Shown here: piece by piece, positions 16,629 to 25,283 of the stretch
How the letters are laid out: each line of letters begins with the position of its first letter
How positions within the stretch are numbered: the stretch's first letter is position 1
Assembly (NCBI RefSeq): GCF_052030545.1
Contig: NZ_JBPDIH010000001.1
Location: 434,001-498,000 of the forward strand
Source of the DNA: CANMXU01 sp052030545
GTDB taxonomy: Bacteria > Pseudomonadota > Gammaproteobacteria > Enterobacterales > Alteromonadaceae
Direction: 5' to 3'
DNA: 64,000 bases
Program-made: the position numbers and the translations under genes
The notes under the pieces: generated by a model
What the model was told of the DNA's origin: nothing
Databases searched by the model: none
Seen by the model: only the letters and a program-made list of their open reading frames with translations

Positions 16629-19616
16629 ATGTCGTTCATACAAAAAAATAATAGAGGATTTTTAATTCTGAGCTGTTTATTGATATTGCACAGATGGCGA
16701 CATTTGTTCGAAATAGAGGCACTGTTAGTACAAAAACTTAGCGTTTATCGATTTTGGCTGTTGTGTATAGCCAGTTCAATAAGTATGCAGGTAAGTGCTA
16801 ACGAGGTTATTTATTTTGACATAAAAAAACAGCGAGCTGATAAAGCCTTAATTGCGTTTGGTCAACAAGCCAATCAAACCATTTTATTTTCATTTGGTGA
16901 GGTGAAGCAATTTCAGGCCAATGAACTTAAAGGGCATTATTCAGCAGAATCAGGATTAAAAAAATTATTAGCCGTTACTGGTTTAAGCGTTGTAGTACAC
17001 GAGTCAGGCCATTTGGGCATTCAACCCCAAAAACATGATGGAACTATAACAATGAACAATAAAAAAACAGCGTTAGCGACCTTAATTCCACTTTTAGTAG
17101 GCACCGCCAGTCAAACGGCTTTGGCACAAGAAACACCTGCTGCGAGTGAAGAAAGTATCGAAAAAATCTCTATTGTTGGCAGCCGTGTTGCTGGCCGCTC
17201 GGCAGATGATTTACCCGTACCTGTTGATATTTTATCGGCAGAAGCCCTAGCAAATACCGGGCAAACGGAAGTAGGGAGGATGTTACAAGCTATTGCGCCT
17301 TCTTTTAACTTTTCTACCTCAGCGATCAGTGATGGCACCGATGCACTTCGTCCAGCGACATTACGTGGCTTAGGGCCTGATCAAACTTTGGTTTTGATTA
17401 ACGGTAAACGTCGCCACCAAGCCAGCTTAATTCATATTAATACTTCGGTTGGCCGCGGTACTGCCGGCACAGATATGAATGCCATTCCGGCTGCAGCCAT
17501 TAAACGCATAGAGGTATTGCGAGATGGCGCTGCTGCGCAGTATGGCTCAGATGCGATCGCAGGAGTTATCAACATTGTGTTAAATGATGACGATGAAGAC
17601 GGCAAAGTGGCACTTTCTTACGGGGAATACTCAGAAGGTGATGGCGAAACCACAAACCTTGATATTTCAAAAGGCTTTGCCCTTGGGGAAGAGGGGTATT
17701 TAAATACCACCTTAAATATTCGTGATCGTAGCCCAACTAACCGAGCTGGCTTACATGGTTCTTGTCAGTTTTCTGGTTGTACTGAACTTGCCAATGGCGA
17801 CATGCTTTTAGGTGATCCTCGTGAAGCAACTGCGCCACGCACTACCTTTAGAATTGGTGATGCTGACTCTAAGCAGGTAGCCTTAACCATTAATGCCGGT
17901 TATGAATTAGGAGATGGTGAGTTATATAGTTTCATTACCTATTCGAAACGCGATAATCAATCGGCAGCCTTCTTTCGTCATAACAATAACTCGGGCGGCA
18001 ATGCTCAGTTACAAGATGGCGATGCCACCATCCCTGAAGGTTTTTTACCTAAAATTAACTCAGACATTCGTGATGTTTCTTACAATGTCGGTTACCAAGT
18101 TGAATTCTCAAATGATTCATCACTCGATTTATCCTACACCTATGGCTCAAATACCATAGATTATACCACGAGCGATACCATTAACTCTTCGTTTGCTAAT
18201 GACCTTCGTTACGGTGGTTCTGGTTTAACCGCAGATGAAATTCGAAGCACTATTCCAAGAGAAGCCTATGCCTATGGTCTTGAACTTGCCCTGCAAACGT
18301 TGAACTTAGATTACACTAAAGAGTTTGATAATTTCTCTTTTGCGATGGGCGCTGAAATTCGAACTGATGAATATAAAGTAACCCCTGGTGAAGAATATTC
18401 ATACCGTGATTACGACACCGTTGATGGCGAAAGTTTATATGTTGATGATCGCAGTGCTGGTTCGCAAGGCTTTGGCGGTATTGGCCCAGTGTCTGAAGTT
18501 GATGAAACCCGCGATGTGATTTCGTTTTACCTTGATGCCGAAACTGAGTTAACTGAAGATCTAATCGTTAGCGGTGCAGTGCGTTATGATGATTACGAAG
18601 GTTTTGGTGACAGTACCAATTTTAAACTCGCAGCGAACTGGTCAATTACTGACGATTTTGCTTTACGCGGTGCAATGAGCACAGGTTTTAGAGCACCTTC
18701 AATGCAACAACTGTATTTTAATAATATTAGTACGCAATTTGTCACTAACCCTGACGATCCTACGGGGGATCAAATTGCTGTGCAAATAGGTACTTTTAGA
18801 AATGACAGTACCTTAGCACAAGCGATTGGCATTCCTGAACTGAAAGAAGAAGAGTCAACCAACTTCAGCATTGGCGCTGTGATAAAACCCGCTGATGATA
18901 TTAATGTCACTATCGACTTTTACACCATAGATATTGATGATCGCATTGTTATTAGTAATAAATTAGGTGATGGCCTTTCTACGGCACTTGATGCCGCGCT
19001 AAAAGCTGCAGGTGCGGGCGCGGGACAGTTTTTCTTAAATGGTGCTGATACTGAAACCAAAGGGGTTGATATTATTGCCACCTGGAATACTGAAGTGCTT
19101 AATGGCGATCTTGATTTAACTTTTGCCGCGAACTTTACTGAAACGGATGTTGTTGATTTATTTGCACCTCAAGATAGTGGCTTAGGCGATATTGACCCAA
19201 GTATTATTTTCTCAGAGCAAGATATTTCGATTATAGAAGAATGGCAACCGCAAGATCGCATGAGCTTAAGTGGCTTATATCAAACGGGTGATTTCACCGT
19301 TAACTTAGCCTTTAATCGCTATGGTGAATATACGATAACCGATGGTGGCCGCCAAACCTATGGCGCTGAAGTTTTAACGGATTTACGTGTTAAGTATCAG
19401 CTAAACGATAATTTATCGTTTAATATTGGCGCAAATAATTTGTTTGATGTGATGCCCGATAAAAACGAAATAGGTAATTCTCGTACTGGTACTATTGTTG
19501 ATGCTGACGGTAACGTGATTGTCAGTAGCCCAGGTGTGTTTACTTACTCAAGACGTTCAGCGCCGTTTGGTTTTAATGGTGCTTATTATTATGCCGGCGC
19601 GGAATTCACTTTTTAA
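16629..19616 (+). CDS. TonB-dependent receptor with N-terminal STN signalling domain
   Basis: 995 residues. An N-terminal signal sequence (hydrophobic FWLLCIASSISMQVSA, about residues 41-57) is followed by an STN domain (about 58-130, NEVIYFDIKKQRADKAL...). A plug domain (about 175-320, LRGLGPDQTLVLINGKRR and VLRDGAAAQYGSDAIAGVIN) and a beta-barrel come next, ending in aromatic F (GAEFTF). Oddly, residues 142-167, between STN and plug, form a second signal-peptide-like stretch starting at an in-frame ATG (17052) and ending in TALAQE. The gene may be a fusion of an STN segment with a complete receptor, or a shorter 854-residue receptor may also be made. Substrate unknown. Confidence 0.9.
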   Translation: MSFIQKNNRGFLILSCLLILHRWRHLFEIEALLVQKLSVYRFWLLCIASSISMQVSANEVIYFDIKKQRADKALIAFGQQANQTILFSFGEVKQFQANELKGHYSAESGLKKLLAVTGLSVVVHESGHLGIQPQKHDGTITMNNKKTALATLIPLLVGTASQTALAQETPAASEESIEKISIVGSRVAGRSADDLPVPVDILSAEALANTGQTEVGRMLQAIAPSFNFSTSAISDGTDALRPATLRGLGPDQTLVLINGKRRHQASLIHINTSVGRGTAGTDMNAIPAAAIKRIEVLRDGAAAQYGSDAIAGVINIVLNDDDEDGKVALSYGEYSEGDGETTNLDISKGFALGEEGYLNTTLNIRDRSPTNRAGLHGSCQFSGCTELANGDMLLGDPREATAPRTTFRIGDADSKQVALTINAGYELGDGELYSFITYSKRDNQSAAFFRHNNNSGGNAQLQDGDATIPEGFLPKINSDIRDVSYNVGYQVEFSNDSSLDLSYTYGSNTIDYTTSDTINSSFANDLRYGGSGLTADEIRSTIPREAYAYGLELALQTLNLDYTKEFDNFSFAMGAEIRTDEYKVTPGEEYSYRDYDTVDGESLYVDDRSAGSQGFGGIGPVSEVDETRDVISFYLDAETELTEDLIVSGAVRYDDYEGFGDSTNFKLAANWSITDDFALRGAMSTGFRAPSMQQLYFNNISTQFVTNPDDPTGDQIAVQIGTFRNDSTLAQAIGIPELKEEESTNFSIGAVIKPADDINVTIDFYTIDIDDRIVISNKLGDGLSTALDAALKAAGAGAGQFFLNGADTETKGVDIIATWNTEVLNGDLDLTFAANFTETDVVDLFAPQDSGLGDIDPSIIFSEQDISIIEEWQPQDRMSLSGLYQTGDFTVNLAFNRYGEYTITDGGRQTYGAEVLTDLRVKYQLNDNLSFNIGANNLFDVMPDKNEIGNSRTGTIVDADGNVIVSSPGVFTYSRRSAPFGFNGAYYYAGAEFTF

Positions 19617-19664
19617 GTGATTGGTTGTGATAAACGTTAACGCAGCCATGTGTTAACTTGAAAT

Positions 19665-19698
19665 AAAAAGGAGCTAGAATTTCATCTAGCTCCTTTTT
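19665..19698. terminator. bidirectional terminator between the TonB receptor and the YjiH gene
   Basis: 14-bp inverted repeat (AAAAAGGAGCTAGA and its complement) with a 6-nt loop, T-rich on both strands, serving the convergent genes that end at 19616 and 19732. Confidence 0.88.
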
Positions 19699-19731
19699 TA
19701 ATGATTGCTAACTTTAACACATTTATTAGGG

Positions 19732-21087
19732 TTAAAAGATTAAATGCGCAACACCCGCAATAACCGGTAAAGTGATTAAGGTTCTTAAAATAAAAATAAT
19801 GAAAAGCTCACCAATATTGACCGGAATTTTACTGCCTAATAACAATGCGCCAACTTCAGACATGTAAATTAATTGCGTTACTGACATTGCAGCGATGACA
19901 AAACGGGTGATGTCGCTTTCAATAGAGGCCGCTAAAATCGATGGAATAAACATATCAGCAAACCCCACTACCATAGTTTCAGAGGCTTTAGCCGCTTCAG
20001 GAATCGCCAACAATTCTAAATAAGGAATAAATGGCGCACCTAACAAGCTAAAGAGTGATGTATGCTCTGCCAAAATTAGCGCGATTGTGCCTATGCCCAT
20101 AACCACAGGCAATACGCCAAAAATCATATCCAGTGCAGTATGAATACCGTGTTTGAGCTCTTTTGATAAACTGGTTATTTTTGCTGCCTTCTCAACGGCG
20201 AGTTCAACACCATAATTAAACGAGTTTTTTCCTTGTGGAATAACTTCGTCATTTTGATCACGTTTAGTGCCGTCAATAAGTAAGTCTTTTTTGCGGTTAA
20301 GTGGTGGTAGCCTTGGAATAATTAATGCTGCAACAAAGCCAGCTAAACAAACGGCGATGTAAAAGGGAATGAATAAATGTTCAAGTTTTACTTGAGAGAT
20401 CACTACCATGGAAAAGGTAATTGATACTGCTGAAAAAGTCGTGCCTACAATAGCCGCTTCTCGTTGCGTATATATTTTTTGCTCAAACTGTTTACTTGTT
20501 AGCATTACACCAACAGTGCCATCGCCTAACCAAGACGTTGTACAATCAATTGCTGCTCGGCCCGGTAGCTTGAAAATAGGACGCATTATTTTGGTTAATA
20601 ACGTGCCAACTAATTCAAGCAATCCAAAGTTCAATAGTAGCGGTAATAACAAGCCAGCAAAGAGAAATACCGAAATAAGCACCGGTAATAAATCGTTTAA
20701 AATTAAGCCGCCAGTATCGCCACTAATAATAAGTTCGTTGCCAACCTTTAAATAAGTCAGTAAACAAAATGCCGCGCCAAGGATGCGCACAATAAGCCAA
20801 GGAAGTGAAACATTGAATAATTGATTTAATAGCGCGTTATTTATTAGCCACTTAGGCTTTACTGTTTTAGCAATAAGCGAAAAAACACCGGTAGTTACCA
20901 CAACGAGTGTTACTACGAGTGTTAAGTATTGACTGAATTGATTTTGTAATTCCTTAGCTAATATTGCGACAGGAATGGTCATGTTGCCTTGATATTCAAC
21001 CGGCGTCATAAAAAGGAATAAACCCAATAACGAGGGCAATAAAAACATCAGAAAATTACGTGGCGATTGATTAATTATATTTTTCAT
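19732..21087 (-). CDS. YjiH-family membrane protein (Gate/nucleoside-recognition domain)
   Basis: 451 residues with about ten hydrophobic helices. The first half carries the Gate-domain pattern with GRAAIDCTTSWLGDGTVGVML, a polar signature typical of YjiH and related nucleoside-recognition membrane proteins. A basic cytoplasmic loop (about 250-300) separates the halves. The physiological substrate of this family is not established. It is a single gene, convergent with the TonB receptor, and no regulator is visible. Confidence 0.8.
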   Translation of the reverse strand: MKNIINQSPRNFLMFLLPSLLGLFLFMTPVEYQGNMTIPVAILAKELQNQFSQYLTLVVTLVVVTTGVFSLIAKTVKPKWLINNALLNQLFNVSLPWLIVRILGAAFCLLTYLKVGNELIISGDTGGLILNDLLPVLISVFLFAGLLLPLLLNFGLLELVGTLLTKIMRPIFKLPGRAAIDCTTSWLGDGTVGVMLTSKQFEQKIYTQREAAIVGTTFSAVSITFSMVVISQVKLEHLFIPFYIAVCLAGFVAALIIPRLPPLNRKKDLLIDGTKRDQNDEVIPQGKNSFNYGVELAVEKAAKITSLSKELKHGIHTALDMIFGVLPVVMGIGTIALILAEHTSLFSLLGAPFIPYLELLAIPEAAKASETMVVGFADMFIPSILAASIESDITRFVIAAMSVTQLIYMSEVGALLLGSKIPVNIGELFIIFILRTLITLPVIAGVAHLIF

Positions 21088-21332
21088 ACTTATTCAGTTA
21101 TTTGTCATTTCTATTCATTAATTGCGTTATAGCAATAGTATTTATGCAATGCAATTTAAGTGAGCTACTTTTACGTTAAGGTTGCAAGTCGTTACGTTTG
21201 GCAAGATTTTAATGGTGCTTGATTACAATATCGCTTTTTAATTCGTCACGGGGTTAGCTGTTGGCCAGTGACTATTTAGAATATTGACTAATACTCTCAA
21301 ACAGTATGGTAAAAATGCGAATTAAACGCGTG

Positions 21333-21638
21333 TTAGAATTTAATTTTTCCTATGAGCATATCTTTAAACATCACCCAGTCACCAAGTAAACTATACAAGG
21401 GGTATTGGAAAGTTGCCGGTCTGTTTTTTTCAAAAACAAAGTGACCAAACCACGCAAACCCATAACCTATAAGGGGGACTGCCCATAGCAACTGGACGTG
21501 ATGTGAAAGCAGCACATAGCAGCAAAGCATGACAATGAGTAATGAGCCGACAAAGTGCAAACGTCGACAGGTTTTGTTGTTATGCTCGCTTAAATAAAAA
21601 GGATAAAACTCAGTAAAGTTTTGATATTGCTTTTTCAT
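21333..21638 (-). CDS. DUF962/Mpo1-like small membrane protein
   Basis: 101 residues from the ATG at 21636-21638 (MKKQYQNFTEFYPFYLSEHN). It has the family pattern: an N-terminal FYPFYLSEH, CRRLHFVGS, two or three helices, and GYGFAWFGHFVFEKNRPATF. Mpo1 in yeast is a dioxygenase of fatty-acid alpha-oxidation that uses His-coordinated iron. The bacterial role is unproven. An upstream in-frame TTG at 21746 would add a helix, but it coincides with a TTGACA box that looks like a -35 element, so I prefer the shorter form. Confidence 0.8.
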   Translation of the reverse strand: MKKQYQNFTEFYPFYLSEHNNKTCRRLHFVGSLLIVMLCCYVLLSHHVQLLWAVPLIGYGFAWFGHFVFEKNRPATFQYPLYSLLGDWVMFKDMLIGKIKF

Positions 21639-22081
21639 TATTATTATCGCAATTGTAACTACGTTGTTAAAGATGAAGCAGAGCATAACATAGGTGGCAA
21701 GGAGAGTGCCTAATGTCGATATCAAAATTTCATCGTACTTTGTCAAGAATTCATGACTAATAACAATAGAGACAAAATATCTACCGCAAAGATCAACAAC
21801 CGCTAGTATTTATGTTCCTTTAATAAGCAATGAAATAGAGTTAAGAAAAATATTTCAACAAAGTTGCTTTGGCGCTAGTAAATAAACGGTTTGTTAGTAT
21901 AATGTGCCTGCAAAATTTTGTTCTTATGGTTATAAGGCGAAATTTTGTAGTGTTTGTAATTTAACTAATCAATCAAACTGTATAATTTTTTGTTCAACTT
22001 AATACATGATTTTTGCTGGTTTTAAGTGAATAAATAATTGTACAGATTGATTAAAATCTAAAATATTTAAGGAACTACTTT
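21639..22081. other. gene-free region upstream of pnp
   Basis: Holds the divergent upstream region of the DUF962 gene (TTGACA on the minus strand near 21740) and, on the plus strand, a perfect -10 box TATAAT at 21898-21903 with a poor -35. A long leader hairpin (21911-21947) precedes pnp. No further coding frame is credible. Confidence 0.7.
21911..21947 (+). promoter_or_regulatory. pnp leader hairpin, candidate RNase III autoregulatory site
   Basis: CAAAATTT at 21911-21918 pairs with AAATTTTG at 21940-21947, and CTTAT pairs with ATAAG inside, giving a long stem close to the start of the predicted transcript. In E. coli, PNPase represses itself through RNase III cleavage of such a leader stem. 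Position and shape fit, but the mechanism is inferred. Confidence 0.5.
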
Positions 22082-24205
22082 ATGTTCAATCCGGTTACTA
22101 AAACCTTTGAGTTCGGTCAACATACCGTAACTTTAGAAACGGGCGCAATCGCTCGTCAAGCAACTTGTGCTGTTATGGCAAGCATGGACGATACTTCGGT
22201 ATTAGTTTCAGTTGTTGGTAAAAAAGAAGCAAAAGAAGGTCAAGACTTTTTCCCATTAACGGTAAACTACCAAGAGCGTACTTACGCTGCAGGTAAAATC
22301 CCAGGTGGTTTCTTCAAGCGTGAAGGTCGTCCTTCAGAAGAAGAAACATTAATTGCGCGCTTAATTGACCGTCCAATTCGTCCATTATTCCCAGAAGGGT
22401 TTACTAACGAAGTTCAAGTGATCATTACAGTTGTTTCAGCTAACCCTGAAATTGCCCCTGATATTATTTCTTTATTAGGTACATCTGCAGCATTAGCGAT
22501 TTCAGGTATGCCATTTAGTGGTCCTGTTGGCGCTGCACGTGTTGGTTACAACGACGGTAAATATATTCTTAACCCATTACAATCTGAGTTAGAAAGCTCT
22601 CAACTAGACTTAGTTGTATCAGGTACTGACTCTGCAGTATTAATGGTTGAATCAGAAGCTGACGTATTATCTGAAGAAGTGATGCTAGGTGCGGTTGTTT
22701 ATGGTCATGAGCAAATGCAAACAGCTATCACAGCAATCAAAGAAATGGCTGCTGAAGTTAATAACCCGAAATGGGAATGGGAAGCACCAGTTAAAAATGC
22801 TGACCTAGTCGCTAAAATTGCTGAACTATCTGAAGCACAAGTAAACGAAGCTTACCAAATTACTGAAAAAGCTGTTCGTTATGAAAAAATTGCTGAAATT
22901 CGCAACGCTGTTGTCGAGCAATTATTAGCTCAAGATGAAGAGCTTAATGTTCAAGAAGCAAAAGATTTATTCCACGATTTAGAAAAAACAGTTGTTCGTG
23001 GTCGTATCACACAAGGTTCTCCTCGTATTGACGGTCGTGATCCTGAAATGATCCGTGCACTAGACGTAATGACTGGTGTGTTACCACGTACTCACGGTAG
23101 TGCTGTATTTACTCGTGGCGAAACACAAGCGTTAGTAACAGCAACGTTAGGCACACAACGTGATGCTCAACGTCTTGATACTATCATGGGCGAGAAGACT
23201 GATAATTTCATGCTTCATTATAACTTCCCTCCATACTGTGTTGGTGAAACTGGCTTTGTTGGTTCTCCTAAGCGTCGTGAAATCGGCCATGGTCGTTTAG
23301 CTAAGCGCGGTATGTTAGCGGTTATGCCTTCAGTTGAAGAATTCCCTTACGCGGTTCGAGTTGTTTCAGAAATTACTGAATCAAATGGTTCATCTTCTAT
23401 GGCGTCAGTTTGTGGTACATCATTAGCACTTATGGATGCAGGTGTTCCAATTAAGTCTTCTGTTGCTGGTATTGCCATGGGTCTAGTTAAAGAAGGCGAC
23501 GATTTTGTTGTTCTTTCTGACATTCTAGGTGATGAAGATCACTTAGGTGACATGGACTTTAAAGTAGCCGGTACTACTGAAGGTATTACTGCACTACAAA
23601 TGGATATCAAGATTGAAGGTATCACACAAGAGATCATGCAAATCGCGTTAAACCAAGCACGTGCTGCTCGTACTCACATTTTATCAGTAATGGATGAAGC
23701 TATTGGTGGCGCTCGTGAAGAGATTTCACAATTTGCTCCTCGCATTCATACCATGAAAGTTTCTCAAGATAAAATTCGTGACATCATCGGTAAAGGTGGC
23801 GCAACTATTCGTCAACTTACTGAAGAAACCGGTACGACTATTGAAATTGAAGACGATGGTACCGTTAAAATTGCAGCGACTGACGGCGAGCAAGCAAAAG
23901 ATGCTATCGCACGTATTACTGCATTAACGGCTGAAATTGAAGTAGGTACTATTTACCAAGGTAAAGTTGTACGTATCGTAGACTTTGGTGCGTTTGTTAA
24001 CGTATTACCAGGTAAAGACGGTTTAGTTCACATTTCACAAATCTCTGAAGAGCGTGTAAATGCAGTAACTGACGTATTATCTGAAGGTCAAGAAGTAACG
24101 GTTAAAGTACTAGAAGTTGACCGTCAAGGCCGTGTTCGTTTAAGTATTAAAGAAGCAATGGAAAAGCCAGCTGCAGAAGCTGAAGCTAAGCCAGACGCTG
24201 AATAA
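22082..24205 (+). CDS. pnp: polyribonucleotide nucleotidyltransferase (PNPase)
   Basis: 707 residues, 3'-5' phosphorolytic exoribonuclease of the degradosome. Two RNase PH-like domains are present, the first near 1-215 and the second near 310-550 with the conserved RRREIGHGRLAKR-type segment. A KH domain with IRDIIGKGGATIRQL (about 560) and a C-terminal S1 domain (about 620-690, IYQGKVVRIVDFGAFVNVLPG) follow. Complete, preceded by a structured leader and followed by a strong terminator and nlpI. Confidence 0.98.
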   Translation: MFNPVTKTFEFGQHTVTLETGAIARQATCAVMASMDDTSVLVSVVGKKEAKEGQDFFPLTVNYQERTYAAGKIPGGFFKREGRPSEEETLIARLIDRPIRPLFPEGFTNEVQVIITVVSANPEIAPDIISLLGTSAALAISGMPFSGPVGAARVGYNDGKYILNPLQSELESSQLDLVVSGTDSAVLMVESEADVLSEEVMLGAVVYGHEQMQTAITAIKEMAAEVNNPKWEWEAPVKNADLVAKIAELSEAQVNEAYQITEKAVRYEKIAEIRNAVVEQLLAQDEELNVQEAKDLFHDLEKTVVRGRITQGSPRIDGRDPEMIRALDVMTGVLPRTHGSAVFTRGETQALVTATLGTQRDAQRLDTIMGEKTDNFMLHYNFPPYCVGETGFVGSPKRREIGHGRLAKRGMLAVMPSVEEFPYAVRVVSEITESNGSSSMASVCGTSLALMDAGVPIKSSVAGIAMGLVKEGDDFVVLSDILGDEDHLGDMDFKVAGTTEGITALQMDIKIEGITQEIMQIALNQARAARTHILSVMDEAIGGAREEISQFAPRIHTMKVSQDKIRDIIGKGGATIRQLTEETGTTIEIEDDGTVKIAATDGEQAKDAIARITALTAEIEVGTIYQGKVVRIVDFGAFVNVLPGKDGLVHISQISEERVNAVTDVLSEGQEVTVKVLEVDRQGRVRLSIKEAMEKPAAEAEAKPDAE

Positions 24206-24263
24206 TTAAATAAACGGGTAACGAGATAAGTTTAATTGCTTATTCTCTAACAACTTGTCACAT

Positions 24264-24292
24264 AAAAAGGGAGCTAACTAGCTCCCTTTTTT
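24264..24292 (+). terminator. intrinsic terminator of pnp
   Basis: 12-bp inverted repeat (AAAAAGGGAGCT / AGCTCCCTTTTT) around a 4-nt loop, followed by T residues, 58 bp after pnp. Confidence 0.9.
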
Positions 24293-24332
24293 ATATAATC
24301 GAAAAAACGAATTCTCTAAGGCAATAATTTTT

Positions 24333-25238
24333 GTGAAATTTTATATTAAGTTAGTTTTCCTTTTTTTAGTTACGCTAATACAAGCGTGTTCGTCTGTTGG
24401 CCAAAACAATGACAGTAGCTCAGTTGGCCAGTTAATTATTGCAGAGCCTTTACCGATTAATTATAAAAGCGAAGTAGCAATTGCTCGTCTATCTGAAGTG
24501 ATTTCACGCGCAGAAATTACTGATGTGCAAAAAGCACAGCTTTATTATGATCGCGGTGTAATATACGACAGTGTCGGTTTACGTTCACTCGCTCGTTTAG
24601 ACTTTAACTTGGCGTTGCGTTTAAAACCTGACTTAGTTGACGCTTATAACTTTATTGGTATTCACTACACCCAGCTTCAAGAATTTCCGCAAGCCTATGA
24701 TGCCTTTGACTCAACAATCGAATTAGCACCAGAGCACGACTATGCCTATTTAAACCGTGGCGTGGCGCTGTATTATGGTGGTCGAGCTGAATTAGCGGTT
24801 GAAGATTTAGATTACTTTTATGGTAAACAAGATAACGACCCGTATCGCGTATTATGGCTATATTTAGCTGAACGCGATGTCGATGCAGTAAAAGCACTGC
24901 AAAATTTAACTAAGCGTGCGCAATTAGTGAGTGATAATAACTGGGCAAAAGATATCATTGATTTATTCTTAGGTGATGTCGAGCAAAATCAATTTTTGCG
25001 TCAAGTTCCAAGGGGCGTGCAGTCAAGTCAAGAGTTGACGGAACGCTTGTGTGAGGCTTATTTTTATTTAGGTAAATATAACCAATTTGCCGGACAAATG
25101 AATGCCGCAGCAAACTTCTTTAAATTATCGATGAGCACCAATGTCTATGAATTTGTTGAGCATCGTTATGCAAAGCTGGAATTAGAGCTGATGCGAGCAG
25201 ACTTTCAATCTCGTGTGAACGCGCAGCCACAAAATTAG
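24333..25238 (+). CDS. nlpI: lipoprotein NlpI, TPR-containing
   Basis: 301 residues starting at GTG 24333. The signal peptide ends in a lipobox (LIQAC) that puts the acylated Cys at about residue 19. TPR repeats follow, including YYDRGVIYDSVGLRSLARLD and AYNFIGIHYTQLQEF. In E. coli, NlpI is an outer-membrane adaptor that delivers peptidoglycan endopeptidases to the Prc protease, and nlpI likewise follows pnp. Synteny and sequence agree. Confidence 0.93.
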   Translation: MKFYIKLVFLFLVTLIQACSSVGQNNDSSSVGQLIIAEPLPINYKSEVAIARLSEVISRAEITDVQKAQLYYDRGVIYDSVGLRSLARLDFNLALRLKPDLVDAYNFIGIHYTQLQEFPQAYDAFDSTIELAPEHDYAYLNRGVALYYGGRAELAVEDLDYFYGKQDNDPYRVLWLYLAERDVDAVKALQNLTKRAQLVSDNNWAKDIIDLFLGDVEQNQFLRQVPRGVQSSQELTERLCEAYFYLGKYNQFAGQMNAAANFFKLSMSTNVYEFVEHRYAKLELELMRADFQSRVNAQPQN

Positions 25239-25283
25239 TTAGCCAACTTAGCTTATTGATGATTGTGAAAATAGCATAACTCG

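Noticed and set aside
21639..21746. N-terminal extension of the DUF962 protein
   Set aside because: Its TTG start lies within a TTGACA promoter-like box and the extension is absent from the family pattern.
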